DNA of 64,000 nt from Acinetobacter sp. WU_MDCI_Axc73 (GTDB lineage: Bacteria > Pseudomonadota > Gammaproteobacteria > Pseudomonadales > Moraxellaceae), in contig NZ_JAHPRO010000008.1 of the NCBI RefSeq assembly GCF_025562455.1, positions 89,496 through 153,495 on the forward strand, written 5' to 3'. Positions 55,271 to 64,000 of the stretch are shown piece after piece. The notes below the pieces were generated by a model. The model was not told the DNA's origin, made no database searches, and worked only from the letters and a program-made list of their open reading frames with translations. The position numbers and the translations under genes are program-made. Position 1 is the first letter of the stretch. Each line of letters starts with the position of its first letter.

Positions 55271-56031
55271 GTGAAATTCCATGCAGTGTTTATATCGTGA
55301 CATTAAATTGTGGTGCTTGGCTTGAACAGACTTTAAAAAGTGTTCAACATTTTGATGAAGTGATTATTCTTGATTCTGGCAGTACAGATCATACTTATGC
55401 AATTGCCCAGCAGTTTGAGAATGTAAAAATCTCTCATCAGGATTGGCAAGGATACGCAGGGCAAAAAAGTCTGGCTTTGGCAAAATGCCGCAATGCTTGG
55501 GTGCTGAATTTAGATGGTGATGAAGTGCTATCTGAAGGTTTAAAACAAGAGATTATGGATGTGATTCAACAAGATAAAATTGATGCCTTAATTACGCCAA
55601 TAAACGATGTTTTCTTAGGTGTACTAAATAGTAAACATACCAAGAAACATGCCAAGGTTCGTTTTTTTCGCAAGTCGAAAGGGCATTATGATCTTGCCAA
55701 CAAAGTCCACGAAAATGTGATGGTTGATGGTGAATCACGTCGCGCTGAGCATGATATCTATCATTACGGTGAGTCGAGTATTTTTGTCAAAGTTGAAAAA
55801 AATAATCAGTATTCAAATCTTAAAGCTGCTGAAAAATTTCAAAAGGGTAAAACACCAAGTCTTGCGAAACTGATTGTGGTCATGCCGTTAACCTTTATCA
55901 AATCATATTTTATTCGTCGCAGTTTTTTAAATGGTTGGCGAGGATTTGTGAATAGTATGGTCAATGCCTTTTATGCTTTTTTAAAAGAAGCCAAATTGTT
56001 TGAAAAAAGCATGAATAAAAACAATAAATAA
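55267..56031 (+). CDS. gtrOC3: Family 2 glycosyltransferase, WaaE-like
   Basis: A 254-residue GT-A enzyme: VYIVTLNCGAWLEQTLKSV, DEVIILDSGSTDHT and the metal-binding LNLDGDEVLS, followed by the WaaE/KdtX-like region with H-E in KVHENVMVDG. It should transfer a hexose to the inner or outer core. Overlaps pda1 and lies 8 bp before the next transferase. Confidence 0.82.
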   Translation: MSEIPCSVYIVTLNCGAWLEQTLKSVQHFDEVIILDSGSTDHTYAIAQQFENVKISHQDWQGYAGQKSLALAKCRNAWVLNLDGDEVLSEGLKQEIMDVIQQDKIDALITPINDVFLGVLNSKHTKKHAKVRFFRKSKGHYDLANKVHENVMVDGESRRAEHDIYHYGESSIFVKVEKNNQYSNLKAAEKFQKGKTPSLAKLIVVMPLTFIKSYFIRRSFLNGWRGFVNSMVNAFYAFLKEAKLFEKSMNKNNK

Positions 56032-56039
56032 GAAGATTG

Positions 56040-57077
56040 ATGATGAAAATTGTTCAAGTATTGGCAACGAGTGGAGGATTGGGAGGCTTAGAACAGCATA
56101 CGTTTAATCTGACTAATGAGTTAGCATTGAGTCAGGAGGTGCATGTTATTGCGCATCCTTGCTATGCAGAGAAATTTAATTCAAATGTTAAATTCCATGC
56201 GGTAGACTTTGCGCGTAGCCGTTGGAACATTTTTCTACTTTGGCAACTGAAATCACTGATTCAACAAATTCAACCTGATATTGTTCATGCACAGGCGGGT
56301 AAAGCTGCTGAATTGATTTCACGAATTCGATCTTTTTTGCCACATCTAAAAGTGGTTACTACCATTCATGGAACGAAAAAAAATAAATCTGCTTATTTGG
56401 TTGGAGATGCTGTGATTGCTGTGAGTCAAGCTTTGGCTCAGGGTATTCCAAACCATAAAGTTCATGTGGTTTATAATGGTGTTTATCCTCAGCCTCTATT
56501 AAACACAGAGAAAAAAAACGTGTTAATTCAGAGCATTCGATCTAATTTTCCACATCTTGATCCATTAAAAAAAGTCGTCATGTGTATTGGGCGATTAGAA
56601 CCTGTTAAGAATATCAGCCTATTGATTCAATCCGTGCAGGATATTGATGCGAATCTATGTATTGTTGGGGATGGATCGCTTAAAGACGCTTTGAAAAAGC
56701 AAGTAGAGACTCAAGGGCTACAAAATAAAGTGGCTTTTCTAGGGTTTAGAGCAGATGCGAGAGAACTTATCCAATTGGCTGATGTTGTCGCTTTGTCATC
56801 CGATCGTGAAGGTTTTCCATTGGTCATGGTTGAAGCTTTACAAGCCGATAAACCAATGGCTTCAACTCGGGTGAATGGTGTTGTGGAATGGTTGCCAAAC
56901 CAATATCTAGCCGATATTGGTGATCATCAAGGGCTCACCATCGCCATTGAACAGGCTTTAAAGCCTCAAGCAAAATCTGAATTTGATCTTCTTTTCAAAA
57001 AAGCCAAGTCAAAATTGACGGTCACTGCAATGGCACAGCAGACTCTCAGTATTTATGAAAATCTGCTTAAAACTTAA
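56040..57077 (+). CDS. gtrOC4: Family 4 glycosyltransferase
   Basis: A 345-residue GT-B enzyme with an acceptor half starting VQVLATSGGLGGLEQHTFNL and a GT4 donor half: CIGRLEPVKNISLLIQSV and SSDREGFPLVMVEALQADKP, with the E-x7-E motif. Two ATGs in tandem (56040, 56043) can serve; the TTG just before is less likely. Its 3' end overlaps that of the opposing ghy gene by 4 bp. Confidence 0.87.
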   Translation: MMKIVQVLATSGGLGGLEQHTFNLTNELALSQEVHVIAHPCYAEKFNSNVKFHAVDFARSRWNIFLLWQLKSLIQQIQPDIVHAQAGKAAELISRIRSFLPHLKVVTTIHGTKKNKSAYLVGDAVIAVSQALAQGIPNHKVHVVYNGVYPQPLLNTEKKNVLIQSIRSNFPHLDPLKKVVMCIGRLEPVKNISLLIQSVQDIDANLCIVGDGSLKDALKKQVETQGLQNKVAFLGFRADARELIQLADVVALSSDREGFPLVMVEALQADKPMASTRVNGVVEWLPNQYLADIGDHQGLTIAIEQALKPQAKSEFDLLFKKAKSKLTVTAMAQQTLSIYENLLKT

Positions 57078-57964
57078 TGGTTTTTTGCAGAGAGACGAAT
57101 GGAATCTAACACCACAAAGCCATTTTCATAATTAATAGTATGGCAACCATCATCCATAGGATTCCAATTTGGCAGAATTACATCTAGAAGTTCTTCCTGA
57201 TAATCAGTTGGACTTAGCTGGGTAATGGCTTTTAATTCAATATTTCCGCCATAGCGTTTTAATGAGTCCTGACTTGGTCTAACCAATTTGCCTTGATAAA
57301 AAAAAGGTTTTCCAGCCATTCGAAATTGTTGACTGCCTTTACATACTGGGTTTTTGGGATGCTCTTTCCATTCAGGATTTAAAATATCTTGAGTAAAAAA
57401 TAAATCTAAACGATCACCAAATTTTTTGCAGTTTCTGCGCGTTGATGTGAATAAATACCACATTCCTTCATGGTAGAAAGGAGTGCTATCAACGGCTTCA
57501 ATATTGTTCAGAATATTTGAATGTTTTTCCCATTGAAGTGGAAATTCTGTACATTTCCAAAGCTCTATGGTTTTATTGTCCGAAGTTTCTGGAATCATGT
57601 ACCAGTCATTTTCGATTTGAAATACGCAAGGATAAGAAAGGTGATAACCAAGTTTTAAGATGGTTTGCGGTTGGGTATAAGTGCCGTCTTTAAAAATTTG
57701 GAGTACGGATAAAAAGCCAACAGGATGCTGGTCATCCACTTCTTCAAAGAAAATATAAGACTTCCCTTCATATTCTGCATAAAAACTATCTGCGAATGTA
57801 AATTTTTGCGGAGAATGAATCTCGAAAAGATCATTAAGTTGGTTGAGGTGATCAAAAGATTGATTTAACCAACCAAAACGCATGTACCAATGCGAATCAA
57901 AAGCTTTTTGCTGTTTGTTTTGTTGGTATTTATACCATTTTTTTAGAATTTGACGTTTCAGCAT
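57074..57964 (-). CDS. ghy: Glycosyl-hydrolase-like beta-propeller protein of the OC locus
   Basis: A 296-residue protein with repeated propeller strands (FADSFYAEYEGKSYIFFEE, YPCVFQIENDWYMIPETSD, DSTPFYHEGMWYLFTSTRR, RMAGKPFFYQGKLVRPSQD), like GH43/GINT1-N five-bladed propellers. It corresponds to the gene named ghy in A. baumannii OC loci. Whether it is an active hydrolase is unknown; no signal peptide is seen, so it would act in the cytoplasm. It is the only gene of the locus on the minus strand and starts 68 bp from the divergent GT25 gene. Confidence 0.75.
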   Translation of the reverse strand: MLKRQILKKWYKYQQNKQQKAFDSHWYMRFGWLNQSFDHLNQLNDLFEIHSPQKFTFADSFYAEYEGKSYIFFEEVDDQHPVGFLSVLQIFKDGTYTQPQTILKLGYHLSYPCVFQIENDWYMIPETSDNKTIELWKCTEFPLQWEKHSNILNNIEAVDSTPFYHEGMWYLFTSTRRNCKKFGDRLDLFFTQDILNPEWKEHPKNPVCKGSQQFRMAGKPFFYQGKLVRPSQDSLKRYGGNIELKAITQLSPTDYQEELLDVILPNWNPMDDGCHTINYENGFVVLDSIRLSAKNH

Positions 57965-58031
57965 TAAATTTTACACTCAGAATCACTATAATCGATAGAT
58001 TACTTTCACTTTATTTTAGCATTTGGTTGAA

Positions 58032-58793
58032 ATGAAAAAATATTTAATTAGTATCGAATCCCAAGACAGTAAAAGACTACAAGGCTTTTACGCACAACCG
58101 ACATTTTATAAATATAAAGATGACTTTAAACAATTTGGAATTATTGGCAAGAATTTAAGTGTGAGCCAGTATTTTGAAATGGGTGTTGCTGGCAAAAATA
58201 AGGCAATGACGCCAGGAGAGTTGGGGTGTACGCTTTCACATCTTGAAGCATTGAAAGACTTTCTTTCAACAAATGAAAAATATGCCATCATTTTTGAAGA
58301 TGACGTCATTGAGCGATTTGAAATTAATTTCGATGATCTAGAAAATCAGATTGAAAATCTCGATTTAGGAGAAAATTTTTTCTTCAGTGTCGGTGGGATT
58401 CAAATGAAAATCTGTAATCGTGTTCGAGGCTATGACTTAGATAAGAAACTATATCAACAGAAAGTACTTAAAGTTGATAAAGATTTTTTGGATCGATTGT
58501 CTTATGCGTATGCATATGTTGTTGATCAAAAAATGGCAAAAATGTTATTGGAATATCATCAAATTCCAAGAATTTACGATCATTGGCAACAATTAGTTGG
58601 TATGCAAGAGAATTTTAATTTCTATGTGAGTTTTGTTTTTGATCATCCTATTGTAGAAAGTGATAACTCTTTAAGTTATTTAGAGCGAGAGCGGAATTCA
58701 CTGAATTTTAAAGTTACTACTGAAAAAGATTATCTACAATATTTGAGAGTCAAAGTTAAAAGATTTATACTTAATCAATATGATATTAATTAA
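58032..58793 (+). CDS. Family 25 glycosyltransferase (LOS core)
   Basis: A 253-residue LPS-type GT25 enzyme: KKYLISIESQDSKRLQGF, MTPGELGCTLSHLEALKDF (the conserved GELGCxxSH), and the metal motif AIIFEDDVIERF. A tyrosine-rich YAYAYVVD segment follows. ATG 58032 is preferred over the in-frame TTG at 58023. Adds galactose or a similar sugar in related systems. More AT-rich than the first part of the locus. Confidence 0.87.
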   Translation: MKKYLISIESQDSKRLQGFYAQPTFYKYKDDFKQFGIIGKNLSVSQYFEMGVAGKNKAMTPGELGCTLSHLEALKDFLSTNEKYAIIFEDDVIERFEINFDDLENQIENLDLGENFFFSVGGIQMKICNRVRGYDLDKKLYQQKVLKVDKDFLDRLSYAYAYVVDQKMAKMLLEYHQIPRIYDHWQQLVGMQENFNFYVSFVFDHPIVESDNSLSYLERERNSLNFKVTTEKDYLQYLRVKVKRFILNQYDIN

Positions 58794-58811
58794 TTTTTTG
58801 AGTTTTTTTTA

Positions 58812-59642
58812 ATGAATTGCCCATTAGTTACTTTTGTTGTTCCTTGTTATAATCATGAGGATTTTGTTGAAAAAACTTTAATGAGTGTTTTTAATCAATC
58901 TTATAAAAATATTGAACTGATTGTTATTGATGATGGCTCAACCGATTCATCAGTTGAAAAAATCAAACAGAATATAGTTTTGTATAAAAAAAGATTTAGT
59001 CGCTTTGAATTTATTGCAAGAGAAAATAGGGGGTTATGCAAAACATTGAATGAAGGAATTAACTGGGCTAAAGGTGATTTAATTTGTTTTTTAGCATCTG
59101 ATGATATTATTTTTGAAAATAAAATTGAAGTTCAATTGAAATACATAGAAAAGTATCCAGATGTTACTTCATTTTATAGTGGGATAAAATTAATTAATGC
59201 TAGTGATGAAGTTATATCAACTCATGAAACTCCATTACAGTTTTATAATTTTGATGATATTATTTTACATAATTTTGTTTTATATGCTCCAACAGCAATA
59301 CATAAATTATCAGATTTAAAAGAAATTGGTGGTTTTGATAATTCTGTTAAAATAGAGGATTGGGATTTATGGTTGAAATTAAAAAGCCATAATAAGAAGA
59401 TAGTCACTATTCCTGAAATACTTGCTTTTTATAGGTCACATAATGAAAATATGTCAAAGAAAAATGATTTTATGTGCAAAGAGTTGCTTTTTATTTTAGA
59501 AAAATATAAGACGAATAAAAATTTCTCTAAAGCAAAATTTAATATTATTAAACAATATAAATTAAAACCATTAAAGCATATAAATCCTTTTAAGTATTAT
59601 TTATATAAAACTATTTTTTATTTCCAATCGAAAATAAAATGA
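58812..59642 (+). CDS. Family 2 glycosyltransferase at the variable end of the OC locus
   Basis: A 276-residue GT-A enzyme: VTFVVPCYNHEDFVEKTLMSV, IVIDDGSTDSS, and CFLASDDIIFENK, then GGFDNSVKIEDWDLWLKL (the usual catalytic E-D). The gene is strikingly AT-rich compared with the other outer-core genes, a sign of separate acquisition. Start ATG 58812. The last gene of the rightward cluster. Confidence 0.87.
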   Translation: MNCPLVTFVVPCYNHEDFVEKTLMSVFNQSYKNIELIVIDDGSTDSSVEKIKQNIVLYKKRFSRFEFIARENRGLCKTLNEGINWAKGDLICFLASDDIIFENKIEVQLKYIEKYPDVTSFYSGIKLINASDEVISTHETPLQFYNFDDIILHNFVLYAPTAIHKLSDLKEIGGFDNSVKIEDWDLWLKLKSHNKKIVTIPEILAFYRSHNENMSKKNDFMCKELLFILEKYKTNKNFSKAKFNIIKQYKLKPLKHINPFKYYLYKTIFYFQSKIK

Positions 59643-59660
59643 TTTTGATAAAAGCGGATA

Positions 59661-59879
59661 CTATAAATTATCCGCATTACCTTTAATAACCATGTAAAGT
59701 AACGAAGCCATAATAAGAAAACCACCACCTAAACAACTTACGCAGAACAATAAAATACGCTGATAGGTGTCCAAATTAAATAATTGATTATTTAAAATAT
59801 ATAGAACAAATCCCCACTGAATGAGTGAAAAAGCAACAAGAACAATGGTACGACGACGTACTTCAGGACGCATAGCCAT
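59661..59879 (-). CDS. Small two-helix membrane protein
   Basis: A 72-residue protein with two hydrophobic segments (IVLVAFSLIQWGFVLYIL and LLFCVSCLGGGFLIMASLLYMV) separated by a short polar loop. No function known to me; it looks like a conserved Acinetobacter inner-membrane protein. It converges with the glycosyltransferase gene and is 18 bp from it. Confidence 0.65.
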   Translation of the reverse strand: MAMRPEVRRRTIVLVAFSLIQWGFVLYILNNQLFNLDTYQRILLFCVSCLGGGFLIMASLLYMVIKGNADNL

Positions 59880-60103
59880 ATTGAAAACGATCCAATAGAG
59901 GAGAGTAAACCTATATTATGCCATTGTAGAGAATCAATCTCAATTCATGTCGTTTAATATTGTTAAGGTGCTTTCACTGGCGAAAAAGCCAGCATTTGCT
60001 TAATACCCAGTCAGTTAATGAGCGTATTTACATACACTCATTTTGTCCATTTTAATACTTTTGTCTTAACTAAATGGCATTACCTAACAAGGGACTTAAA
60101 GTC

Positions 60104-60763
60104 TTAAATATGATGTTCCACTCGATATTGAACTAACTCTTCAATTGTAATCAAAGTGAGGTGGTGAGTTTGAGCATAGGCTAGAACCTGAACACCTGCT
60201 GCCATTGTTCCATCTGGATTAGTAAGTTCACACAACACGCCTGCTGGCTTTAAACCTGACATGCGAGCTAGATCAATGGTTGCTTCAGTATGCCCCCGAC
60301 GGGTTAAAACGCCACCATTACGAGCACGTAAAGGAAATACATGGCCAGGACGGTTGAGGTCACTTGCAACAGCATTATCTTTAATCGCGGTATGAATTGT
60401 AGTGACACGATCCTGCGCAGATACACCCGTAGTTACGCCTTGAGCTGCTTCAATCGTCACCGTAAATGCAGTATGAAACTGACTCGAGTTATTTTGTACC
60501 ATAGGTGGTAAGTCTAAATGATCAGCAAGTTGTTCTGTTAAGCAAAAACAGACAATTCCAGAACCATCACGGATCATACGTGCCATGGTTTCTACATTTA
60601 ATGTTTCTGCGGCAACGATTAGATCCGCTTCATTTTCACGATCAAAATCATCCATGACTAATACGGGTTTGCCCTGACGAATATCTTCCAATGCTTGTTG
60701 AATTCGTTGGTTGGCAGGGGATAGCGTTGAAAAGAAAATTTCAGGTTGAATCAAACTAGACAT
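60104..60763 (-). CDS. ribB: 3,4-dihydroxy-2-butanone 4-phosphate synthase
   Basis: A 219-residue riboflavin enzyme that converts ribulose 5-phosphate to dihydroxybutanone phosphate and formate. The acidic loop [56 protein letters not shown] and the final [10 protein letters not shown] are diagnostic. ATG 60763 is chosen (GAGAG upstream); the frame extends 23 codons further but would start inside the leader. Expression should be switched by the FMN riboswitch about 100 bp upstream. Confidence 0.93.
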   Translation of the reverse strand: MSSLIQPEIFFSTLSPANQRIQQALEDIRQGKPVLVMDDFDRENEADLIVAAETLNVETMARMIRDGSGIVCFCLTEQLADHLDLPPMVQNNSSQFHTAFTVTIEAAQGVTTGVSAQDRVTTIHTAIKDNAVASDLNRPGHVFPLRARNGGVLTRRGHTEATIDLARMSGLKPAGVLCELTNPDGTMAAGVQVLAYAQTHHLTLITIEELVQYRVEHHI

Positions 60764-60863
60764 ATGAAATGCTCTCGTAAAGTAAAGTACGTTTAAACAT
60801 TTCAGGACTGATGAGAAATGGGGGCGTAGCAATAGGTTAGACTATCTATCCTATGTTGAAACG

Positions 60864-61005
60864 TCGTCTTCTTTCATCCGGACTATACCGTCGGCTCTGG
60901 ATTTACACCAGATCTGCAATTGGCCCAATTTAGGTGGGACAATCGCTCGCGGGCTTACTCATGTTGAGTTTACCGCCGGTGGGGAATTACACCCCGCCCT
61001 GAAGC
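60864..61005 (-). promoter_or_regulatory. FMN riboswitch (RFN element)
   Basis: Read on the minus strand, it begins with CTTCAGGGCGGGGTG, continues CCCCACCGGCGGTAA and ends GTCCGGATGAAAGAAGACG, the conserved RFN aptamer blocks. The variable arm contains GAGTTTACCG and GCCCGCGAGCG. It lies in the leader of ribB and would reduce expression when FMN is abundant. Confidence 0.95.
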
Positions 61006-61091
61006 GATGTTCAATAATTATAGTCTTTTTCAACTAAAAAATGAGTAATTTTTTAGAACAATAGGTTCAAAAATTATTTCGAATAAGGCAT

Positions 61092-61117
61092 AAAAAAGCC
61101 CGCAATGCGAGCTTTTT
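61092..61117 (-). terminator. panD terminator
   Basis: On the minus strand AAAAAGC and GCTTTTTT enclose an inner CGC-ATT-GCG stem, one mismatch, T tail; 17 bp past panD. Confidence 0.8.
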
Positions 61118-61134
61118 AAAATATATATAAAATT

Positions 61135-61515
61135 TTATGCCACTTGAACTGGAATGCAGTTTGCAGTGTGATTGACTGTATTGTCTGGATTCGCATAAAC
61201 TAAACGTGGTTTATGCGCATTTGCTTCAGCTTCAGTAAAGTCACCAAAGGTGGCAATAATCACAAGATCACCGACATCAGCCTGATGTGCTGCGCCACCA
61301 TTGACTGAAATAATACCAGAATTGTTTTCACCACGAATCGCATAAGTCGCAAAACGTTTACCATTGGTGACGTTCCAGACATGAATTTCTTCGTATTCGC
61401 GAATTCCTGCTAAATCCATTAATACGCCGTCAATTGCACAAGAACCTTCGTAGTGAAGTTCGGCATGCGTAACCACTGCACGGTGAATTTTGCATTTTAA
61501 TAAACGAGATAGCAT
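61135..61515 (-). CDS. panD: Aspartate 1-decarboxylase proenzyme
   Basis: A 126-residue pyruvoyl enzyme that makes beta-alanine for pantothenate. The self-cleavage site Gly24-Ser25 lies in HYEGSCAID, and [13 protein letters not shown] and the Asn-Ala-Ala motif in [14 protein letters not shown] are present. Own terminator; no other pan gene nearby. Confidence 0.95.
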   Translation of the reverse strand: MLSRLLKCKIHRAVVTHAELHYEGSCAIDGVLMDLAGIREYEEIHVWNVTNGKRFATYAIRGENNSGIISVNGGAAHQADVGDLVIIATFGDFTEAEANAHKPRLVYANPDNTVNHTANCIPVQVA

Positions 61516-61651
61516 GGCTAGCGTCTCCTGAGTTGACCTAAGCGTATGATCTTACAGTTTAAACCTTATCTGACTTTTTGAGTCGGCATTTGAATGCGCA
61601 TTTTGCTCTTAAAAAAAGCGAAAGGCAAGCTCGATCGTTCAACAATTCAAG

Positions 61652-62233
61652 TTAATTCGGCTTGTAAGCATTGATCTGATTCATGGCCTGTGAAAGTTGA
61701 CCATCGACCAAGAGTTTCACTTTAGAAATTGCATAATGAATTGCATCATCTATCAATTGTTGTTCATCTTTAGGGGCTTTGCCCAGTACATGTCCTGAAA
61801 CACGTTCTTTCGAACCAGGATGACCAATACCAATCCGTAAACGATGGAAATTTGAGCCAATATGCGGAACAATGTCACGTAACCCATTGTGACCACCATG
61901 ACCACCACCACTTTTAAGACGAATTACACCGGGATTCATATCCAATTCATCATGAGCAATTAAAATGGATTCAGGGGCAATTTGATAGAATTTGGCAAAG
62001 GGAACGACACTTTGCCCAGAGCGGTTCATGAAGGTAGTGGGAATTAGCAGACGAATATCGTGTCCTTCTACTGTACCACGTCCCGTATAACCGTTAAATT
62101 TGGGATCTTTTTTTAGAGTAATACCATATTGATCTGCAAGCTGCTCAACAAACCAGAAACCTGCATTATGGCGGGTTTGGGCATATTCCGTACCGGGATT
62201 GCCCAAACCAACAATTAGCGAAATATTTGACAC
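61652..62233 (-). CDS. pth: Peptidyl-tRNA hydrolase
   Basis: A 193-residue essential hydrolase recycling peptidyl-tRNA. VGLGNPGTEYAQTRHNAGFW contains the catalytic His22 and Asn23; TFMNRSGQSV, ILIAHDELDMNPG (catalytic Asp) and LKSGGGHGGHNGLRD are all present. It lies 20 bp after rplY in a rplY-pth transcription unit, a common arrangement. Confidence 0.96.
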   Translation of the reverse strand: MSNISLIVGLGNPGTEYAQTRHNAGFWFVEQLADQYGITLKKDPKFNGYTGRGTVEGHDIRLLIPTTFMNRSGQSVVPFAKFYQIAPESILIAHDELDMNPGVIRLKSGGGHGGHNGLRDIVPHIGSNFHRLRIGIGHPGSKERVSGHVLGKAPKDEQQLIDDAIHYAISKVKLLVDGQLSQAMNQINAYKPN

Positions 62234-62253
62234 TAATTTACGCTCAATACAAC

Positions 62254-62550
62254 TTACGCGCGTTTAAAGTCTGCGTGCATTGGTGTATTTTTAGCTGGGT
62301 GACGTTGTAACGCTTGGATTTTAACGTTTTCAACTTTGTCACCAATTTTGATTTCTACAACTTCTTCAAAGAATGAATTGCTTTCTAAAGCTTTTACCAC
62401 TTCACGAAGTTCTAAAGTAACTGCTACAGGTTCAGCATTACCACCATAGATAATTGCTGGAATTAAAAATTCGCGACGAAGGCGGCGGCTCGCACCTTTC
62501 CCTTGTTTGTCTTCAGCACGCGCTTGAGCGTTTAATACGAAGTTTGCCAT
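62254..62550 (-). CDS. rplY: 50S ribosomal protein bL25
   Basis: A 98-residue 5S rRNA-binding protein, the short form without a CTC extension. The KQGKGASRRLRREFLIPAIIYGG opening and the final PAKNTPMHADFKR are typical. The leader contains a perfect 8-bp hairpin (ACTAAACT/AGTTTAGT, 62579-62601), perhaps regulatory. Confidence 0.95.
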   Translation of the reverse strand: MANFVLNAQARAEDKQGKGASRRLRREFLIPAIIYGGNAEPVAVTLELREVVKALESNSFFEEVVEIKIGDKVENVKIQALQRHPAKNTPMHADFKRA

Positions 62551-62607
62551 GAGATAAATCCTAGTAAGGTTTAAATAAACTAAACTTGCGACCAGTTTAG
62601 TGATAGA

Positions 62608-62631
62608 AAACCCTAGCCAAAGCTAGGGTTT
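62608..62631 (-). terminator. prs terminator
   Basis: A perfect 10-bp stem AAACCCTAGC/GCTAGGGTTT between prs and rplY, T-rich on the prs-downstream side. Confidence 0.75.
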
Positions 62632-62649
62632 AGAAAAAAAGCTGCGCTA

Positions 62650-63603
62650 TTATAGATAACTATCGAACATTGCGCTAATAGATTCTTCGTTATTAATACG
62701 ACGAATTGTTTCAGCGACCATGCCCGCAACTGAGACTTGACGAATCTTGCCCAAGTTTTGCGCTTCTACAGAAAGAGGAATGGTATCTGTCACAACCAGT
62801 TCATCAATCACAGAGTTGGTAAGATTTTCAATCGCTTTACCTGAAAGAACAGGGTGAGTGGCGTAGGCAATCACACGACGCGCACCAAATTGTTTAAGTG
62901 CATCGGCTGCTTTACACAGCGTACCTGCTGTATCGACCATATCATCGACAATCACGCAATCACGATCTTTTACATCACCAATCAAATGCATCACTTGAGA
63001 TTCATTGGCTTTTTGACGGCGTTTATCAATAATCGCTAAATCAATATCACCCATTTGCTTGGCCACTGCACGTGCACGAACAACACCACCAACGTCTGGC
63101 GAAACGACCATTAAGTTGTGATGCTGTTGCTGACGTAAGTCTGCTAGCAATGCAGGCGTACCATAGATGTTATCGACAGGAATATCAAAGAAGCCCTGAA
63201 TTTGGTCAGCATGTAAATCAATCATCACCACACGGTCAATGCCAACTGTAGTCAACATATCTGCAACTACTTTTGCAGTAATGGGTACACGAGTTGAACG
63301 AGGACGACGGTCTTGACGAGCATAACCAAAATATGGAATCACAGCTGTAATACGTCCTGCACTGGCACGACGTAAAGCATCTGCCATCACCAAAATTTCC
63401 ATCAGGTTATCGTTGGTGGGTGCACAGGTAGGCTGAACAATGAATACGTCTTTGCCACGCACATTTTCAGTAATTTCGACAGTGATTTCACCATCAGAAA
63501 ATTTACCTACAGCAGCGGCTCCCAGAGGGATGTGCAAATGACTAACGACTTTTTGAGCAAATTGTGGATGAGCAGTTCCACTAAAAACGACAAGATTGGG
63601 CAT
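62650..63603 (-). CDS. prs: Ribose-phosphate pyrophosphokinase
   Basis: A 317-residue PRPP synthase. [11 protein letters not shown] opening, the flexible-loop/ATP region [23 protein letters not shown], and the PRPP loop [13 protein letters not shown] are all present. The start is ATG 63603. It lies downstream of a tRNA-Gln pair on the same strand, as in other Acinetobacter. Confidence 0.96.
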   Translation of the reverse strand: MPNLVVFSGTAHPQFAQKVVSHLHIPLGAAAVGKFSDGEITVEITENVRGKDVFIVQPTCAPTNDNLMEILVMADALRRASAGRITAVIPYFGYARQDRRPRSTRVPITAKVVADMLTTVGIDRVVMIDLHADQIQGFFDIPVDNIYGTPALLADLRQQQHHNLMVVSPDVGGVVRARAVAKQMGDIDLAIIDKRRQKANESQVMHLIGDVKDRDCVIVDDMVDTAGTLCKAADALKQFGARRVIAYATHPVLSGKAIENLTNSVIDELVVTDTIPLSVEAQNLGKIRQVSVAGMVAETIRRINNEESISAMFDSYL

Positions 63604-63625
63604 GAAGCACCTGAGCGAGGATTAC

Positions 63626-63715
63626 GTGAAGCAACGCTTCACCCGAGCGCAAGGGAAAAAACCATGATTTTCCAAAGGGGTAAAGCAATGCTTTGCCCGA
63701 GCGCAAAAGAAAAAT
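63626..63715. repeat. Two imperfect repeats with hairpins between tRNA-Gln and prs
   Basis: GTGAAGC-AAC-GCTTCAC (63626-63642) and GGGTAAAGC-AAT-GCTTTGCCC (63678-63698, one G-T pair) are each followed by CCGAGCGCAA and an A-rich tract. The two units are about 55 bp apart and clearly related. They may act as processing or attenuation hairpins in the tRNA-prs transcript. Confidence 0.6.
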
Positions 63716-63758
63716 TTTTCATTTTTCTAACGGGTAGTTTAAGGAACAATCTGTTATA

Positions 63759-63833
63759 TGGCAGGGGCGGCTGGATTCGAACCAACGGATGCCGAGATCA
63801 AAACCCGGTGCCTTACCACTTGGCGACGCCCCT
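63759..63833 (-). tRNA. tRNA-Gln (UUG), copy near prs
   Basis: 75 nt including the encoded CCA. Acceptor AGGGGCG/CGCCCCT, D-arm GCCAAGTGGTAAGGC, anticodon loop TTTTGAT giving TTG, T-arm with GGTTCGAATCC. Confidence 0.96.
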
Positions 63834-63925
63834 AATGCGGCAGAACTTTAATATTTTTACCTGTTTATGTCAAGAAAATTCAACAAAAAACTCAGTAAAA
63901 ACCAGTCTGACTTTCATGATGTAAA

Positions 63926-64000
63926 TGGCAGGGGCGGCTGGATTCGAACCAACGGATGCCGAGATCAAAACCCGGTGCCTTACCACTTGGCGACGCCCCT
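63926..64000 (-). tRNA. tRNA-Gln (UUG), second identical copy at the right edge
   Basis: Same 75-nt sequence as 63759-63833, ending exactly at the window edge with its first base at 64000. The two copies are separated by 92 bp and probably share a transcript with prs. Confidence 0.95.

Noticed and set aside
63532..63924. Plus-strand frame across prs start and tRNA-Gln
   Set aside because: It runs through a tRNA gene and the antisense of prs and has no ribosome site.
1..64000. CRISPR arrays
   Set aside because: No regularly spaced repeats of suitable length and no cas genes were seen.

Overview
The window looks like a chromosomal segment of an Acinetobacter species. Evidence: the tmRNA tag peptide reads ANDETYALAA, a lipooligosaccharide outer-core gene block follows ilvE, the base composition is AT-rich, and the fabI, glnE, ilvE, ribB, panD, pth, rplY and prs proteins are of the Moraxellaceae type. 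I cannot name the species from sequence alone.

Layout. 1-3.9 kb is core chromosome: the 3' end of acnA, tcdA, a small CHAP-like protein and dusA. From 3.8 to 36.2 kb lies a genomic island of about 32 kb inserted into the 5' end of dusA. It has a tyrosine integrase next to dusA, imperfect 39-bp direct repeats (two mismatches) of the dusA start at both ends, and integrase arm-site-like repeats at both ends. Just outside the right end sits a second, decayed integrase of the same kind, so two islands once stood in tandem. The island carries, in order: a satellite-like head (integrase, PrtN-like activator, two unknown AT-rich proteins, an inovirus Gp2/YagK-type replication protein); a FecI-FecR-TonB receptor iron module; a zinc-ribbon protein; a leftward operon of three lipoproteins and a cold-shock/DUF805 membrane protein, with a strongly structured 0.17-kb element upstream; hchA with a LuxR-type regulator; an MHS transporter with a methylenetetrahydrofolate reductase-like protein; a DUF932 (nonsense mutant) / YqaJ nuclease / metal-binding protein cluster; debris; and a type VI secretion module (VgrG, large effector, three near-identical immunity genes plus a truncated fourth, an orphan effector tail and a divergent fifth immunity gene).

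36.9-64 kb is core chromosome again: a ZnuD-like receptor behind a good Zur box, glpK, ssrA (tmRNA), an integrase scrap beside ssrA, a 2-oxoglutarate/Fe(II) oxygenase, a Bax inhibitor-1 family protein, fabI, a diguanylate cyclase, an orphan histidine kinase, glnE, ilvE, the outer-core glycosyltransferase cluster (52.6-59.6 kb), a small membrane protein, ribB under an FMN riboswitch, panD, pth, rplY, prs and two identical tRNA-Gln(UUG) genes.

The least explained material is the structured element at 16.75-16.92 kb with the lipoprotein operon beside it, the two AT-rich unknown genes at 5.6-7.7 kb, and the T6SS effector with its mosaic immunity array.
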